Both the position numbers and the translations under genes were made by a program. The notes beneath the pieces were generated by a model that was not told the origin of the DNA, did not search any database, and saw only the letters and a list, made by a program, of their open reading frames with translations. From contig CP136956.1 of NCBI GenBank assembly GCA_033105485.1, positions 1,612,001-1,676,000 of the forward strand: a stretch of DNA of 64,000 bases, written 5' to 3'. This DNA is from LVI-A0039 sp033105485 (GTDB taxonomy: Bacteria > Bacillota_I > Bacilli_A > UBA3375). Below, piece by piece: positions 50,924 through 59,803 of the stretch. The stretch's first letter is position 1. Each line of letters starts with the position of its first letter.

Positions 50924-53026
50924 ATGAGTGTATATAAAATTAAAGTAAGTAAAATAAGTTGTAGTAACTGTGCAATGACAATTACTAAAGGGATAAACGA
51001 TAAGTACCCTGAGGCAGATGTAAGAGTAAGTGTTGTCTCTAATCAAGTTTATGTTCAAACAGAGCAAAGTCTTGAGGAGATTAAAGGAGTATTGAAGAGT
51101 GTTGGTTATCCAGCAGACGATGATGAGCAAAAATCACGTTTTGATTTCAGAAAATATGATTTATTAATTTCAATATTAATAGCGATTCCATTGCTGTATG
51201 GGATGGTAGCGCATATTTATGGTTTAACTGCTTTCCATTTTCTGATATCACCAGCAGCAACATTAATACTAGCAACTGTGATTCAATTTTACATTGGGCG
51301 TAGATACTATATTGGTGCTTATAACAGTTTAAAGAAAAAAATGTTGGGAATGGATTTCTTAGTAGTTTTCAGTACTACATTGACATATTTCTATTCACTA
51401 TACTTATTAATTAAATATGGTGGTGAGGAACCAGTCTATTTTGAGGTAGCTGCAATTATTATTACAGTTGTATTAATTGGTAAAACAATTGAGTCACGTG
51501 TAAAAGATAAAACAAATGATTTAGTCAGTAAGTTAACTGAATTAACAAATAATGAAGTACGCCTTCGTGATGGATCTTTCAAAGATATTAACTTTACCGA
51601 AGTAGAAACCGAATATGTTGTAAATCCTCATGAAAAAATTAACATGGATGGGATTATCATTGAAGGTAGTACAAGTGTTGATGAATCAATGCTGACTGGG
51701 GAGTCAAACTTTGTTTCTAAAACAATAGGTGATGAAGTAACAGCTGGTACATTAAATCAAGGGGCACAAATTATTGTTAAGACAACGAAGTTAGCTGAAG
51801 ATAATTATATTAATCAAATTATTAACAGTGTTGAGGAAGCCTCACTTATCGATACTAAATTTCAAAAGATAGCTGATAAAGTAGCAACAATCTTTGTCCC
51901 ATTTATTTTGTTAATTGGACTTGTAACGTTAATTGCAACGTATGTAATATTAGGTGACTTTAGTATTGCCTTTGAACATGCGATGGCTGTAATAGTTGTT
52001 TCTTGTCCATGTTCGCTTGGTCTTGCGACACCCACATCAATTATGGTTAGTAATTCAATTAGTGCGAAACAAGGTATTTTATATAAAGGAGCTAAGTTCT
52101 TTGAACTTGCAGATAAACTAGATGTTGTAGCTTTTGATAAAACAGGTACATTAACTAATGGTAATATGGAAGTAGTAAAATATGATTTACCAAAGCAATA
52201 TGAAGAAATGCTATATGCAGTTGAAATTCAATCTACACACCCAATATCAACAGCTTTAGTTAACTTTATTGATATTGACTCAACAGATTTGGAGCCAGAG
52301 GTTACACAAGTACCAGGTCTTGGAATTAAGGCAACTATTGGAAATGATAAGATTGTAATCGGAAGTTCTAATGTGTTAACGAGACATGAAGATTTAGAAT
52401 TTGTCAGAAACTTAGAAGAGCAAGCATTAACGGTTAGTGTTATAATAGTTAATGATGAGTTTGTTGGATATTACGCAATGCGTGATCAAATTAAAGAGGA
52501 ATCAAAACAAGTAATTAGAAACTTAAAAGAACTTGGTATTGAACCAGTATTAATTAGTGGTGATAATGTAAAAGTTGTTGAATATATCGCCAAAGAACTT
52601 GATATTGATACATACTATTCAAAATGTAAACCTGAAGATAAAACAGACATATTAAAATCGATTAAAGAAAATGGACATATGATTGGTTTCGTTGGTGATG
52701 GTATTAATGATAGTATTAGTCTTAAATACGCAGATGTTGGTATTAGTGTATCAGAAGGTAGTGATGTTGCAACTGCAGCAAGTGATGTAACACTACTTAA
52801 AGATGATCTTAATTTAGTAGTTGAAGGTATTAAGATATCAACACTTACTAGACGTAATATTAAACACAACTTTGTATGGGCATTTTCATATAATGTTATT
52901 GCAATTCCACTTGCTGCCTTCGGTCAGCTAAATATGATCTGGGCTGCAATTTTTATGGGATTCAGTTCTATAATTGTAGTATTAAATGCTCTACATTTGA
53001 AACGTGAATACGCAAAAAGGAGATAA
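50924..53026 (+). CDS. copA: Copper-type P1B ATPase
   Basis: 700 residues. One N-terminal HMA domain (about 1-66, ISCSNCAMTI with CxxC), eight membrane helices, TGES actuator loop (MLTGES), CPC membrane site (VVSCPCSLGLATPT, about residue 360), phosphorylated Asp in FDKTGTLT (about 404), HP motif (STHPIS) and GDGIND (about 590). The CPC site fits Cu+ or Ag+ export. AAGGAG precedes the ATG. It forms an operon with the ArsR regulator two bases later. Confidence 0.92.
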   Translation: MSVYKIKVSKISCSNCAMTITKGINDKYPEADVRVSVVSNQVYVQTEQSLEEIKGVLKSVGYPADDDEQKSRFDFRKYDLLISILIAIPLLYGMVAHIYGLTAFHFLISPAATLILATVIQFYIGRRYYIGAYNSLKKKMLGMDFLVVFSTTLTYFYSLYLLIKYGGEEPVYFEVAAIIITVVLIGKTIESRVKDKTNDLVSKLTELTNNEVRLRDGSFKDINFTEVETEYVVNPHEKINMDGIIIEGSTSVDESMLTGESNFVSKTIGDEVTAGTLNQGAQIIVKTTKLAEDNYINQIINSVEEASLIDTKFQKIADKVATIFVPFILLIGLVTLIATYVILGDFSIAFEHAMAVIVVSCPCSLGLATPTSIMVSNSISAKQGILYKGAKFFELADKLDVVAFDKTGTLTNGNMEVVKYDLPKQYEEMLYAVEIQSTHPISTALVNFIDIDSTDLEPEVTQVPGLGIKATIGNDKIVIGSSNVLTRHEDLEFVRNLEEQALTVSVIIVNDEFVGYYAMRDQIKEESKQVIRNLKELGIEPVLISGDNVKVVEYIAKELDIDTYYSKCKPEDKTDILKSIKENGHMIGFVGDGINDSISLKYADVGISVSEGSDVATAASDVTLLKDDLNLVVEGIKISTLTRRNIKHNFVWAFSYNVIAIPLAAFGQLNMIWAAIFMGFSSIIVVLNALHLKREYAKRR

Positions 53027-53028
53027 AG

Positions 53029-53355
53029 ATGATTTTAAACGAATTGAAAGCATTGGCTAATGATAAAAGATTGAAGGTGATTTACGCACTAACAATAAGT
53101 GACTTTTGTCAGCTGCACATCATTGAATTAACAAGTTTATCACAAGTTGATACTTCAAGGAGTTTAAAAGCTCTTGTTGAAAGCGGTCTTGTAGATAGTC
53201 GTAAAAGTGGTAATCGTGTAATTTTCTCATTAAGTCAGAAGATGAAAGTAGATTACAGTTTACAATTAGATGCGATTAGAAAAGAATATAACTACTTATC
53301 ATTCGACGTAGATATGGATGAATTTGTAGAAGATTGTCAAACCTTAATAGCTTAA
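53029..53355 (+). CDS. ArsR family transcriptional regulator
   Basis: 108 residues. Winged helix-turn-helix: ANDKRLKVIYALTISDFCQL, LSQVDTSRSLKALVESGLV, SRKSGNRVIFSLS is the ArsR/SmtB pattern. Cys in DFCQLHIIEL and in EDCQTLIA at the C-terminus could bind metal; the classic ELCVCDL box is not conserved. Two bases after copA with AAAGGAG before the ATG, so it is likely the operon's sensor. Confidence 0.85.
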   Translation: MILNELKALANDKRLKVIYALTISDFCQLHIIELTSLSQVDTSRSLKALVESGLVDSRKSGNRVIFSLSQKMKVDYSLQLDAIRKEYNYLSFDVDMDEFVEDCQTLIA

Positions 53356-53359
53356 TATA

Positions 53360-53393
53360 AATGCCAAATCACAAATTAGTGGTTTGGCATTTG
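53360..53393 (+). terminator. Intrinsic terminator overlapping the next promoter
   Basis: AATGCCAAATCAC pairs with GTGGTTTGGCATT. The 3' arm runs straight into TTTGCTATAAT, the extended -10 of the patatin gene. Confidence 0.75.
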
Positions 53394-53416
53394 CTATAAT
53401 CTATTAAAGGAGCAAT

Positions 53417-54265
53417 ATGAGTAAAAAAGGACTAGTATTAGAAGGCGGCGCAATGCGCGGAATGTACACTGCTGGTGTCATGGATGTATTAATGGAAAAT
53501 GAATATGAGTTTGAAAAGATTGTAGGAGTGTCTGCTGGTGCAGCATTTGGATGTAACTACAAGTCAAAACAAATTGGACGTGTAATTCGATATAATTTAG
53601 AGTACTGTGGTGATCCTCGTTTAGGTGGAATCAAATCTTTAATCGAAACAGGTGATTTATACAATGTTGAATTCGCTTATCACACATTACCAAATGAATT
53701 AGATGTATTTGATGGAGAAACATTTGCTGCAAACCCAAGTGAATTTTTTGTAGTGACTACAAATGTCGAAACTGGTAAGCCTCATTATCAATTACTAGCT
53801 AGCGGTACTGACGAAGATGTAGAATGGATTCGTGCTTCAGCATCTATGCCCGGGGTTTCAAATCCTGTAGCTATTGGCGATGGTTTACACCTTGATGGTG
53901 GAATTGCAGATCCAATCCCACTTAAATGGATGTTACAAAAACAAGTAGCAAAAAATATTGTAGTCTTAACAAGACCTGAAGGATATATAAAACCGAAAGC
54001 AAATAAACCAGTAACCAAAGTGATGCTAAAAAATTATCCGAACCTTGCAAGTTCAATGTTAAATCGTCACAAAGTTTATAACCAAAGTGTTGAATATTGT
54101 GAATTACAAGAACACTTAGGTAATGCCCTTATTATTAGACCAAGTAAAGATTTAGGTTTAAAAAGAACTGAAAAAGATCCCGAAAAATTACAAGCGATGT
54201 ATGACCTAGGGCGTAGTGACGCAATTCAGAAGTTAGATCAAATTAAACAATTTTTTGAGAACTAA
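53417..54265 (+). CDS. Patatin-like phospholipase
   Basis: 282 residues. The catalytic dyad of patatins is present: Ser in GVSAGAAFG and Asp in HLDGGIADPIP, with the oxyanion loop LEGGAMRGMYTAGV. It belongs to the YjjU/YlbK-type intracellular lipases. A promoter (TGCTATAAT) overlaps the preceding terminator. AAAGGAG precedes the ATG. Confidence 0.9.
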   Translation: MSKKGLVLEGGAMRGMYTAGVMDVLMENEYEFEKIVGVSAGAAFGCNYKSKQIGRVIRYNLEYCGDPRLGGIKSLIETGDLYNVEFAYHTLPNELDVFDGETFAANPSEFFVVTTNVETGKPHYQLLASGTDEDVEWIRASASMPGVSNPVAIGDGLHLDGGIADPIPLKWMLQKQVAKNIVVLTRPEGYIKPKANKPVTKVMLKNYPNLASSMLNRHKVYNQSVEYCELQEHLGNALIIRPSKDLGLKRTEKDPEKLQAMYDLGRSDAIQKLDQIKQFFEN

Positions 54266-54359
54266 TTATTTTGTACAAATGTTCAGAATTTTGAAGAAAC
54301 CGATTTTATAGTTATTGATATACTTTGTGTATAAATAAACAATAAAGAGGAGTAAATAT

Positions 54360-55769
54360 ATGAGTTTTCCAAAAGATTTTCTATGGGGTGGAGCAACTGC
54401 TGCCAACCAAATGGAGGGTGCTTACAATGTAGATGGTAAAGGATTATCTATTCAAGATGTAACACCAGATGGTGGAATTAAACCCCGAGTAGAAGGACCA
54501 ACAGAAGATAATATGAAATTAATTGGGATTGATTTCTATAATCGTTATAAAGAAGGTATTGCGCTACTTGCTGAAATGGGATTTAAAACATTCCGCGTTT
54601 CAATTGCATGGTCAAGAATCTTCCCTAAAGGTGATGAACTTGAGCCTAATGAAAAAGGTTTAGAGTTTTATGACCGTGTATTCGATGAATGTTTAAAATA
54701 TGGAATTGAACCATTAGTAACATTATCACACTATGAAACGCCGTTATACTTAGCTGAAGAGTATGATGGATGGGTAAACAGAGAAATGATTACATTCTAT
54801 GAACGATATGTACGTGCTGTGTTTACAAGGTATAAAGGTAAAGTTAAATATTGGCTAACTTTTAATGAAATTAACTCCGTGTTACACGCACCATTTATGA
54901 GTGGGGGAATTAATACACCAAAAGAACAATTATCTAAGAGTGATCTATATCAAGCGGTTCACCATGAAATGGTAGCAAGTGCATTAGCTACTAAACTTGC
55001 CCATGAAATTAGTAGTGAATATCAAGTTGGATGTATGGTACTAAGTATGCCTGTTTATCCATTGACTCCAAAACCTGCTGATGTTATTGAAGCAATGCAT
55101 GAAACACACATGAATGAAATGTTCACAGAAATCCATGTACGTGGACAATACCCAGGTTACATGAACCGTTACTTACGTGAAAACAACATTGAGATTAAAT
55201 GGTCTGAAGGTGATGCGGAGCTATTAAAAGAAAATACTGTAGACTTCATTTCATTTAGTTACTATGTTAGTGTGTGTGCGACGGCTGATAAAGATATTGA
55301 AACTGGTATTGGTAACTTGCTTGGTGGTGTTCCTAACCCACACTTAAAAGCAAGTGAATGGGGATGGCAAATTGATCCAGAAGGGATTCGTTATGTATTA
55401 AATATGTTCTGGGATAAATACCAAAAGCCTTTATTCATCGTAGAGAACGGTTTAGGTGCTGTAGATGAATTAATTGAACTAGAAGATGGAACTAAAACAG
55501 TTAATGATGACTACCGTATTGATTACTTAAAACAACATTTACTTCAAGTAGAAGAGGCGATTGAAGATGGTGTTGAAGTAATGGGATATACGTCTTGGGG
55601 ATGTATTGACTTAGTAAGTGCATCAACAGCTGAACTTAAGAAACGTTATGGTTATATTTACGTTGACCGTCATGATGATGGTAGTGGTACATTAGAAAGA
55701 TATAAAAAGCAAAGTTTCCATTGGTATAAGCAAGTAATTGAATCAAATGGTCAATCATTACATGAATAA
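54360..55769 (+). CDS. Glycoside hydrolase family 1 (6-phospho-beta-glucosidase)
   Basis: 469 residues, standard GH1 length. Opening FPKDFLWGGATAANQMEGAY. The acid/base Glu is in LTFNEINS (about 167) and the nucleophile in FIVENGLGAVDE (about 361). HYETPLYLAEEYDGW and SKKRYGYIYVD-like C-terminal motifs match phospho-glycosidases. It cleaves 6-phospho-beta-glucosides imported by a PTS. A PTS EIIC lies at 63261. Promoter-like TGATATACT at about 54320, RBS AGAGGAG. Confidence 0.9.
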   Translation: MSFPKDFLWGGATAANQMEGAYNVDGKGLSIQDVTPDGGIKPRVEGPTEDNMKLIGIDFYNRYKEGIALLAEMGFKTFRVSIAWSRIFPKGDELEPNEKGLEFYDRVFDECLKYGIEPLVTLSHYETPLYLAEEYDGWVNREMITFYERYVRAVFTRYKGKVKYWLTFNEINSVLHAPFMSGGINTPKEQLSKSDLYQAVHHEMVASALATKLAHEISSEYQVGCMVLSMPVYPLTPKPADVIEAMHETHMNEMFTEIHVRGQYPGYMNRYLRENNIEIKWSEGDAELLKENTVDFISFSYYVSVCATADKDIETGIGNLLGGVPNPHLKASEWGWQIDPEGIRYVLNMFWDKYQKPLFIVENGLGAVDELIELEDGTKTVNDDYRIDYLKQHLLQVEEAIEDGVEVMGYTSWGCIDLVSASTAELKKRYGYIYVDRHDDGSGTLERYKKQSFHWYKQVIESNGQSLHE

Positions 55770-55773
55770 AAAA

Positions 55774-55805
55774 GATGTACTAGCAACTGCTAGTACATTT
55801 TCTTT
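55774..55805 (+). terminator. Intrinsic terminator after the GH1 gene
   Basis: TGTACTAGCA pairs with TGCTAGTACA, followed by TTTTCTTT. Confidence 0.85.
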
Positions 55806-55828
55806 ATATATTAGATTAGAGTTAAGAC

Positions 55829-55941
55829 AAAAAAAAGAAGCTACACTTACGTGTAACTCCAAAAACAATCCGAAGATTTATTTTCTTCGCAGGAACAACA
55901 ACCGAAGTTGTTTTGGCAGTCCTACGGAATGATATCGGCTC
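55829..55941 (-). ncRNA. Candidate structured small RNA, minus strand
   Basis: On the minus strand an extended -10 TGCTATACT (55956-55948) starts an RNA of about 113 nt. It folds as CGTAGGA/TCCTGCG closing an AACAAC-TTCG-GTTGTT hairpin, then CGAAGA/TCTTCG, then a terminator (GTTACACGTAAGTGTAGC plus eight U). CCAAAACAA can also pair with TTGTTTTTGG further on, giving an alternative fold. I do not recognise the family. Both neighbours lie on the plus strand. Confidence 0.55.
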
Positions 55942-56028
55942 GATACTAGTATAGCATAGTGGCACGTTATATATACTATAATTTCAAATTAAATAAAATA
56001 TTAGTTATAATATAAATAAGGAGCTAAT

Positions 56029-56964
56029 ATGAGTAAATGGATATTTAAAGTTAAATTAGAAGATAACAAGATAGATAACCTTGATAAGCTTGAAAGTGTT
56101 GATGTTATAGAGCTTATTAGTTCGGCATTAGCTAATGATGAGGATATTACAAGTTACTCATTTGCAATTAATGATGAGCATAAATATAATGTGATTCTTG
56201 ATAAAGAAGATCATTTGTTTAGATATTTTAAGCTAATTGAAGTACCTATAGAGCATAATAAGAAGAATAAATATACTAAAGTGGAAATCAAGAAGAAAAA
56301 TATCGAGCGTATTGCTAAAGATATTGGATTTGTTAATGCTCAACAATTGCATGCAACAGATCATCATGAATATACATATATGCCGCTTAGGCAATTTCTT
56401 AAACTAAATAAGAATGAATTCAAAAAAGTTTTTATATATGAAAAAGGGTTTGATGATGAGTATCGAATTCTTAGGCATAAGAACTTATTCTCAAAATATC
56501 AAGATGAGATTTCGGATTTTGAGAAATTAACTACAATTGAAAAATATGAACCTAAGTCATTAAAGATTAGTTATGAAATTGATGAAGATATCTTTGAATA
56601 TGATGATAACGATTCAACAATTCAAGAACGAAAGTTTATGCGTGAATTTGCAAAGGATATTTATAATAAGAAAAATAGATATACTGAACGAGAATTGTTT
56701 GAAATATTAAGCGGACGTGATCTATACATTCAAGTTATATCTACAACACCAAAGGAACACAAAGATGTTTGGTCAAAAGTAGAGTTAGATCAAATGGATA
56801 TTCGTTTACTTGAAAAAAGTCGTAGTGAATACCATAAACAAAATGTCCCGGAAAATAAAAAACGTAAGTACTTATCGAAGAAACAAAAAGTTAGAAAAAA
56901 ACGTAGAATAGAAGACCGACAAAAAGATGTTGCGCTTCGTGAATACTACGAGTATGATGAATAA
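56029..56964 (+). CDS. Highly charged soluble protein of unknown function
   Basis: 311 residues, rich in Lys, Asp, Glu and Tyr. The C-terminal about 45 residues are strongly basic (KKRKYLSKKQKVRKKRR) and suggest nucleic-acid or ribosome binding. The middle has an HH (ATDHHEYTYM). No family was recognised. AAGGAG precedes the ATG, with a TATAAT about 25 bp upstream. It stands alone. Confidence 0.65.
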   Translation: MSKWIFKVKLEDNKIDNLDKLESVDVIELISSALANDEDITSYSFAINDEHKYNVILDKEDHLFRYFKLIEVPIEHNKKNKYTKVEIKKKNIERIAKDIGFVNAQQLHATDHHEYTYMPLRQFLKLNKNEFKKVFIYEKGFDDEYRILRHKNLFSKYQDEISDFEKLTTIEKYEPKSLKISYEIDEDIFEYDDNDSTIQERKFMREFAKDIYNKKNRYTERELFEILSGRDLYIQVISTTPKEHKDVWSKVELDQMDIRLLEKSRSEYHKQNVPENKKRKYLSKKQKVRKKRRIEDRQKDVALREYYEYDE

Positions 56965-57052
56965 TAAGCCTGGTTTGAATCTAGTTTATTTAAAAAAAAG
57001 TTAAAAAGTAAAAAAAATGTATTTTAGTATTTTTATGTGATATACTATGATT

Positions 57053-57217
57053 GTTGAAGGAGTTCCCTTTATAGTTTAGCCTAAGGCCGACGGCATTGAG
57101 ACTATAGTCCTGGAACTAAGTGATGAGAAGCTGCCATACCATCACACTTTATATACTTATTTTTAAAGTTTCAACATCTAATTGGTAGCAAGTCATTTTT
57201 ATGACTTGCTTTTTTTA
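57053..57217 (+). ncRNA. Candidate structured RNA with three-way junction and terminator
   Basis: An extended -10 TGTGATATACT (57036-57046) precedes the RNA. P1 is TGTTGAA (57052-57058) with TTCAACA (57170-57176). Inside are P2, AGTTCC/GGAACT with TATAGT/ACTATA above it, and P3, GTGATG/CATCAC. A 10-bp terminator follows (57187-57217). It lies 185 bp before an amino-acid ABC transporter. A riboswitch is possible, but no antiterminator pairing was found, so a free small RNA is equally likely. Not a family I recognise. Confidence 0.5.
57187..57217 (+). terminator. Intrinsic terminator of the structured RNA
   Basis: AGCAAGTCAT pairs with ATGACTTGCT around TTTT, followed by T7. Confidence 0.9.
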
Positions 57218-57276
57218 TACGAAATAATCAAACTCTAACTTACATTGTTTAGAGATTGTGATAAATTGGAGGAAGT

Positions 57277-57321
57277 ATGACTAGTGTAAGTGTTGAAACA
57301 TATAATCGACAAAGCTTATAA
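57277..57321 (+). CDS. Possible 14-residue leader peptide
   Basis: MTSVSVETYNRQSL follows GGAGGA with perfect spacing and ends at TAA. It lies between the structured RNA and the ABC transporter gene. It might be a leader peptide, or merely a fortuitous frame. Confidence 0.3.
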   Translation: MTSVSVETYNRQSL

Positions 57322-57401
57322 AATTAGAACTATTAACTTTTTAGTTTGTGATATTACTCGGAGTAGCTCATTATTTTAGAAATTAAATAATGGGAGAGAT
57401 A

Positions 57402-58988
57402 ATGAGAAAACTATTTACAATCATCATGATGTTAATGATGACTTTACCGCTACAGTTTAATGCTAGCGAAACTTATGCTCAATTAGAAGATGGTACTTTT
57501 ACAATTGGGACTGATTGTGCGTATGCACCATATGCGTTTACAACCACAAAAGAAAATGCGTCTGACACAGCAGTTCAAATAGCTGATAGTACGTCGTATT
57601 GTGATGGTTATGATATTATGATTGCAAGTGAGATTGCTGATGCTCTAGGTGTTGACGTTGAAGTAAAAGTAATTTCTTTTGATGGATTAATTCCAGCTTT
57701 AAACAGTGGTCAAATTGACGCAATAGTTGCTGGTATGAGTGCAACACCAGAAAGACAAAAAGAAATTGATTTTTCAGAAAATTATTACGATGACAATCTT
57801 ACAATGGGAATTGTAATGGGTGCTGATAGCCAGTATGCAGGGCATGCAAATGCTAGTGACTTTGCAGGAGCAGAGTTATCATCTCAGTTAGGTACGTTCC
57901 ATGGGGATTTATTAAATGAGATGCCTGGAGTAGACATAGTTACGCCAATGGAAAGTGTTGATGTCTTAATGCAAGCAACAAAATCGGGAACTATCGATGG
58001 ATACATTACTGAAGAAGAAACAGCGATATCACAAGGAAATAGTAGCGATGACTTAATATATATCTTACTTGATGATTTAGAAATTCCAGCTGAATTTTCA
58101 GGAGTTGCTTTAGGTATTAAAAAAGGTAGTGATGATTTCTTAAATGAAATTAATACAATTCTAAGTGATATTTCAAATAAACAAAGAATTGAAATGATGG
58201 ATGAAGCAAATGATAAAGCAAACGGTGAGTATGTGGAAGATACAAACTTTTTAAGTGGTGTTTGGACATTATTTTCAAGTAATAAATCACTATATGCTGA
58301 AGGTCTAAAAACAACATTAATTTTAGCAATTCTAGGGACAGTCTTCGGGACACTAATTGGTTTTGTTGTAGTTGGGTTAAGAATTCAAAAAGTGCATTAC
58401 AAAGATAAGCCAATAATAAAGGTACTTAAGAAATGTGCAAATTGGTTAGCTATTGTATATATTGATATTATTAGAGGGACACCAATGATGGTTCAAGCAA
58501 TGTTATTCTTCTATGGAATTGCAGCAAATATCATGGAACCGAATACAGCCGGTGTAATTATTATTTCATTTAATACAGCAGCATATATTGCAGAAATTTT
58601 AAGAAGTGGGATTAATGCTATTGATCCGGGTCAAATGGAAGCGGGTAGATCACTTGGTTTAACAAATACTCAAACATTCATTTATGTTATCATTCCTCAA
58701 ACTTTAAAGAATACAATCCCTGCTCTAGCAAATGAATTAATTGTCAACATCAAGGATTCATCAGTTTTAAGTGTAATCGCAGTATCAGAATTATTCTATG
58801 CAACAAAGCAAGCTGCATCTACAGGTTACCAATATACAGAAGCTTATTTCATTTCAGCCGTAATTTATTTAATACTAACAATTGCTTTAACTAGAATATT
58901 GAATATTGTAATGAGAAAACTTTTAAATAGTGAAAACACAGAAGAGATGATGAATATGCAAAATATTGAAGAGGCGGTTAAGTTATGA
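57402..58988 (+). CDS. Amino-acid ABC transporter, fused substrate-binding and permease protein
   Basis: 528 residues. A signal peptide (1 to about 20, no lipobox) leads to an SBP3-type binding domain (about 30-275: FTIGTDCAYAPYAF, DGYDIMIASEIADALGVDVEV, DAIVAGMSATPERQKEIDFS). Then comes a permease domain (about 295-510: EGLKTTLILAILGT, YIDIIRGTPMMVQ, EILRSGINAIDPGQMEAGRSLGL, IPQTLKNTIP). This SBP-permease fusion is the GlnP type of Gram-positives. ATG at 57402 follows GGGAGAG. It stops with TGA overlapping the ATPase start (ATGA). Confidence 0.93.
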   Translation: MRKLFTIIMMLMMTLPLQFNASETYAQLEDGTFTIGTDCAYAPYAFTTTKENASDTAVQIADSTSYCDGYDIMIASEIADALGVDVEVKVISFDGLIPALNSGQIDAIVAGMSATPERQKEIDFSENYYDDNLTMGIVMGADSQYAGHANASDFAGAELSSQLGTFHGDLLNEMPGVDIVTPMESVDVLMQATKSGTIDGYITEEETAISQGNSSDDLIYILLDDLEIPAEFSGVALGIKKGSDDFLNEINTILSDISNKQRIEMMDEANDKANGEYVEDTNFLSGVWTLFSSNKSLYAEGLKTTLILAILGTVFGTLIGFVVVGLRIQKVHYKDKPIIKVLKKCANWLAIVYIDIIRGTPMMVQAMLFFYGIAANIMEPNTAGVIIISFNTAAYIAEILRSGINAIDPGQMEAGRSLGLTNTQTFIYVIIPQTLKNTIPALANELIVNIKDSSVLSVIAVSELFYATKQAASTGYQYTEAYFISAVIYLILTIALTRILNIVMRKLLNSENTEEMMNMQNIEEAVKL

Positions 58989-59713
58989 TTAAAGTAGAAA
59001 ATATTAAGAAGTATTTTGGGAAAAAAATGGTTTTAGATGATATCAACTTAGATATCGAAGACGGGCAAGTTGTAACAATTATAGGACCAAGTGGTAGTGG
59101 TAAGAGTACATTATTAAGATGTATGAACTTACTAGAAGAACCAACAAGTGGAGAAGTGTACGTTGATGGACAAGCGATAATAAGTGGTGATGTTGATATT
59201 AACATCGTGAGAAGCCAAATGGGTATGGTATTCCAACACTTTAATTTATTTAATAATTTAAATGTAATTGATAACTGTGTTCTAGCACAGACCAAGGTTA
59301 TGAAGAAGCCAAAACAAGAAGCAATAGATACTGCAAACAAGTTTTTAGATGATGTTGGGATGTTATCTTTTAAAGATGTTAAAGTATCATCATTAAGTGG
59401 TGGTCAGAAACAAAGGGTAGCAATTGCAAGAGCACTTTGTATGAACCCTAAATATATGTTATTTGATGAACCGACTAGTGCATTGGATCCAGAAGTAGTG
59501 GGAGATGTATTAGAAGTTATTAAGAAGTTAGCAAAATCAGGAATGACAATGGTTATTGTTACTCATGAAATGGGATTTGCTAAGGAGGTTAGTGATAGAG
59601 TAATCTTCATGGATAAAGGATTAGTTGTAGAAGATAGTGATCCGCAAACAATTTTTACAGCTCCAAAACATGAGAGAACGCAAGAGTTCTTAAAGAGAGT
59701 TTTAAATTATTAA
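58985..59713 (+). CDS. Amino-acid ABC transporter ATP-binding protein (GlnQ-like)
   Basis: 242 residues, standard PAAT ATPase. Walker A GPSGSGKSTLL, Q-loop MGMVFQHFNLF, signature SLSGGQKQRVAIARAL, Walker B MLFDEPTSALDPE, H-loop VTHEMGFA. It powers the fused SBP-permease upstream with which it overlaps by 4 bp. Likely glutamine, or another polar amino acid. Confidence 0.94.
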   Translation: MIKVENIKKYFGKKMVLDDINLDIEDGQVVTIIGPSGSGKSTLLRCMNLLEEPTSGEVYVDGQAIISGDVDINIVRSQMGMVFQHFNLFNNLNVIDNCVLAQTKVMKKPKQEAIDTANKFLDDVGMLSFKDVKVSSLSGGQKQRVAIARALCMNPKYMLFDEPTSALDPEVVGDVLEVIKKLAKSGMTMVIVTHEMGFAKEVSDRVIFMDKGLVVEDSDPQTIFTAPKHERTQEFLKRVLNY

Positions 59714-59719
59714 AAGAGA

Positions 59720-59747
59720 AAGAATGGCTATTAAGTCATTCTTTTTT
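59720..59747 (+). terminator. Intrinsic terminator
   Basis: AGAATG pairs with CATTCT, followed by T6. Confidence 0.8.
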
Positions 59748-59803
59748 ACTATAATAAATAATTAATAGTAATCTTATAGTATAATATTAAAAAAGGAGTT
59801 ATT

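Noticed and set aside
55738..55932. 64-codon frame after the GH1 gene
   Set aside because: It overlaps the GH1 end, a terminator and the minus-strand RNA; its start has no ribosome site.
57053..57217. Assignment as 6S RNA, SRP RNA, tmRNA or a known riboswitch
   Set aside because: No diagnostic motif of these families was found (no GGAAG...AGCAGC SRP loop, no tRNA-like 3' end). A name would be a guess.
58986..58988. TGA read as tryptophan (Mollicutes code)
   Set aside because: Trp is encoded by TGG in all clear genes, and TGA ends the transporter gene exactly where the ATPase gene begins.
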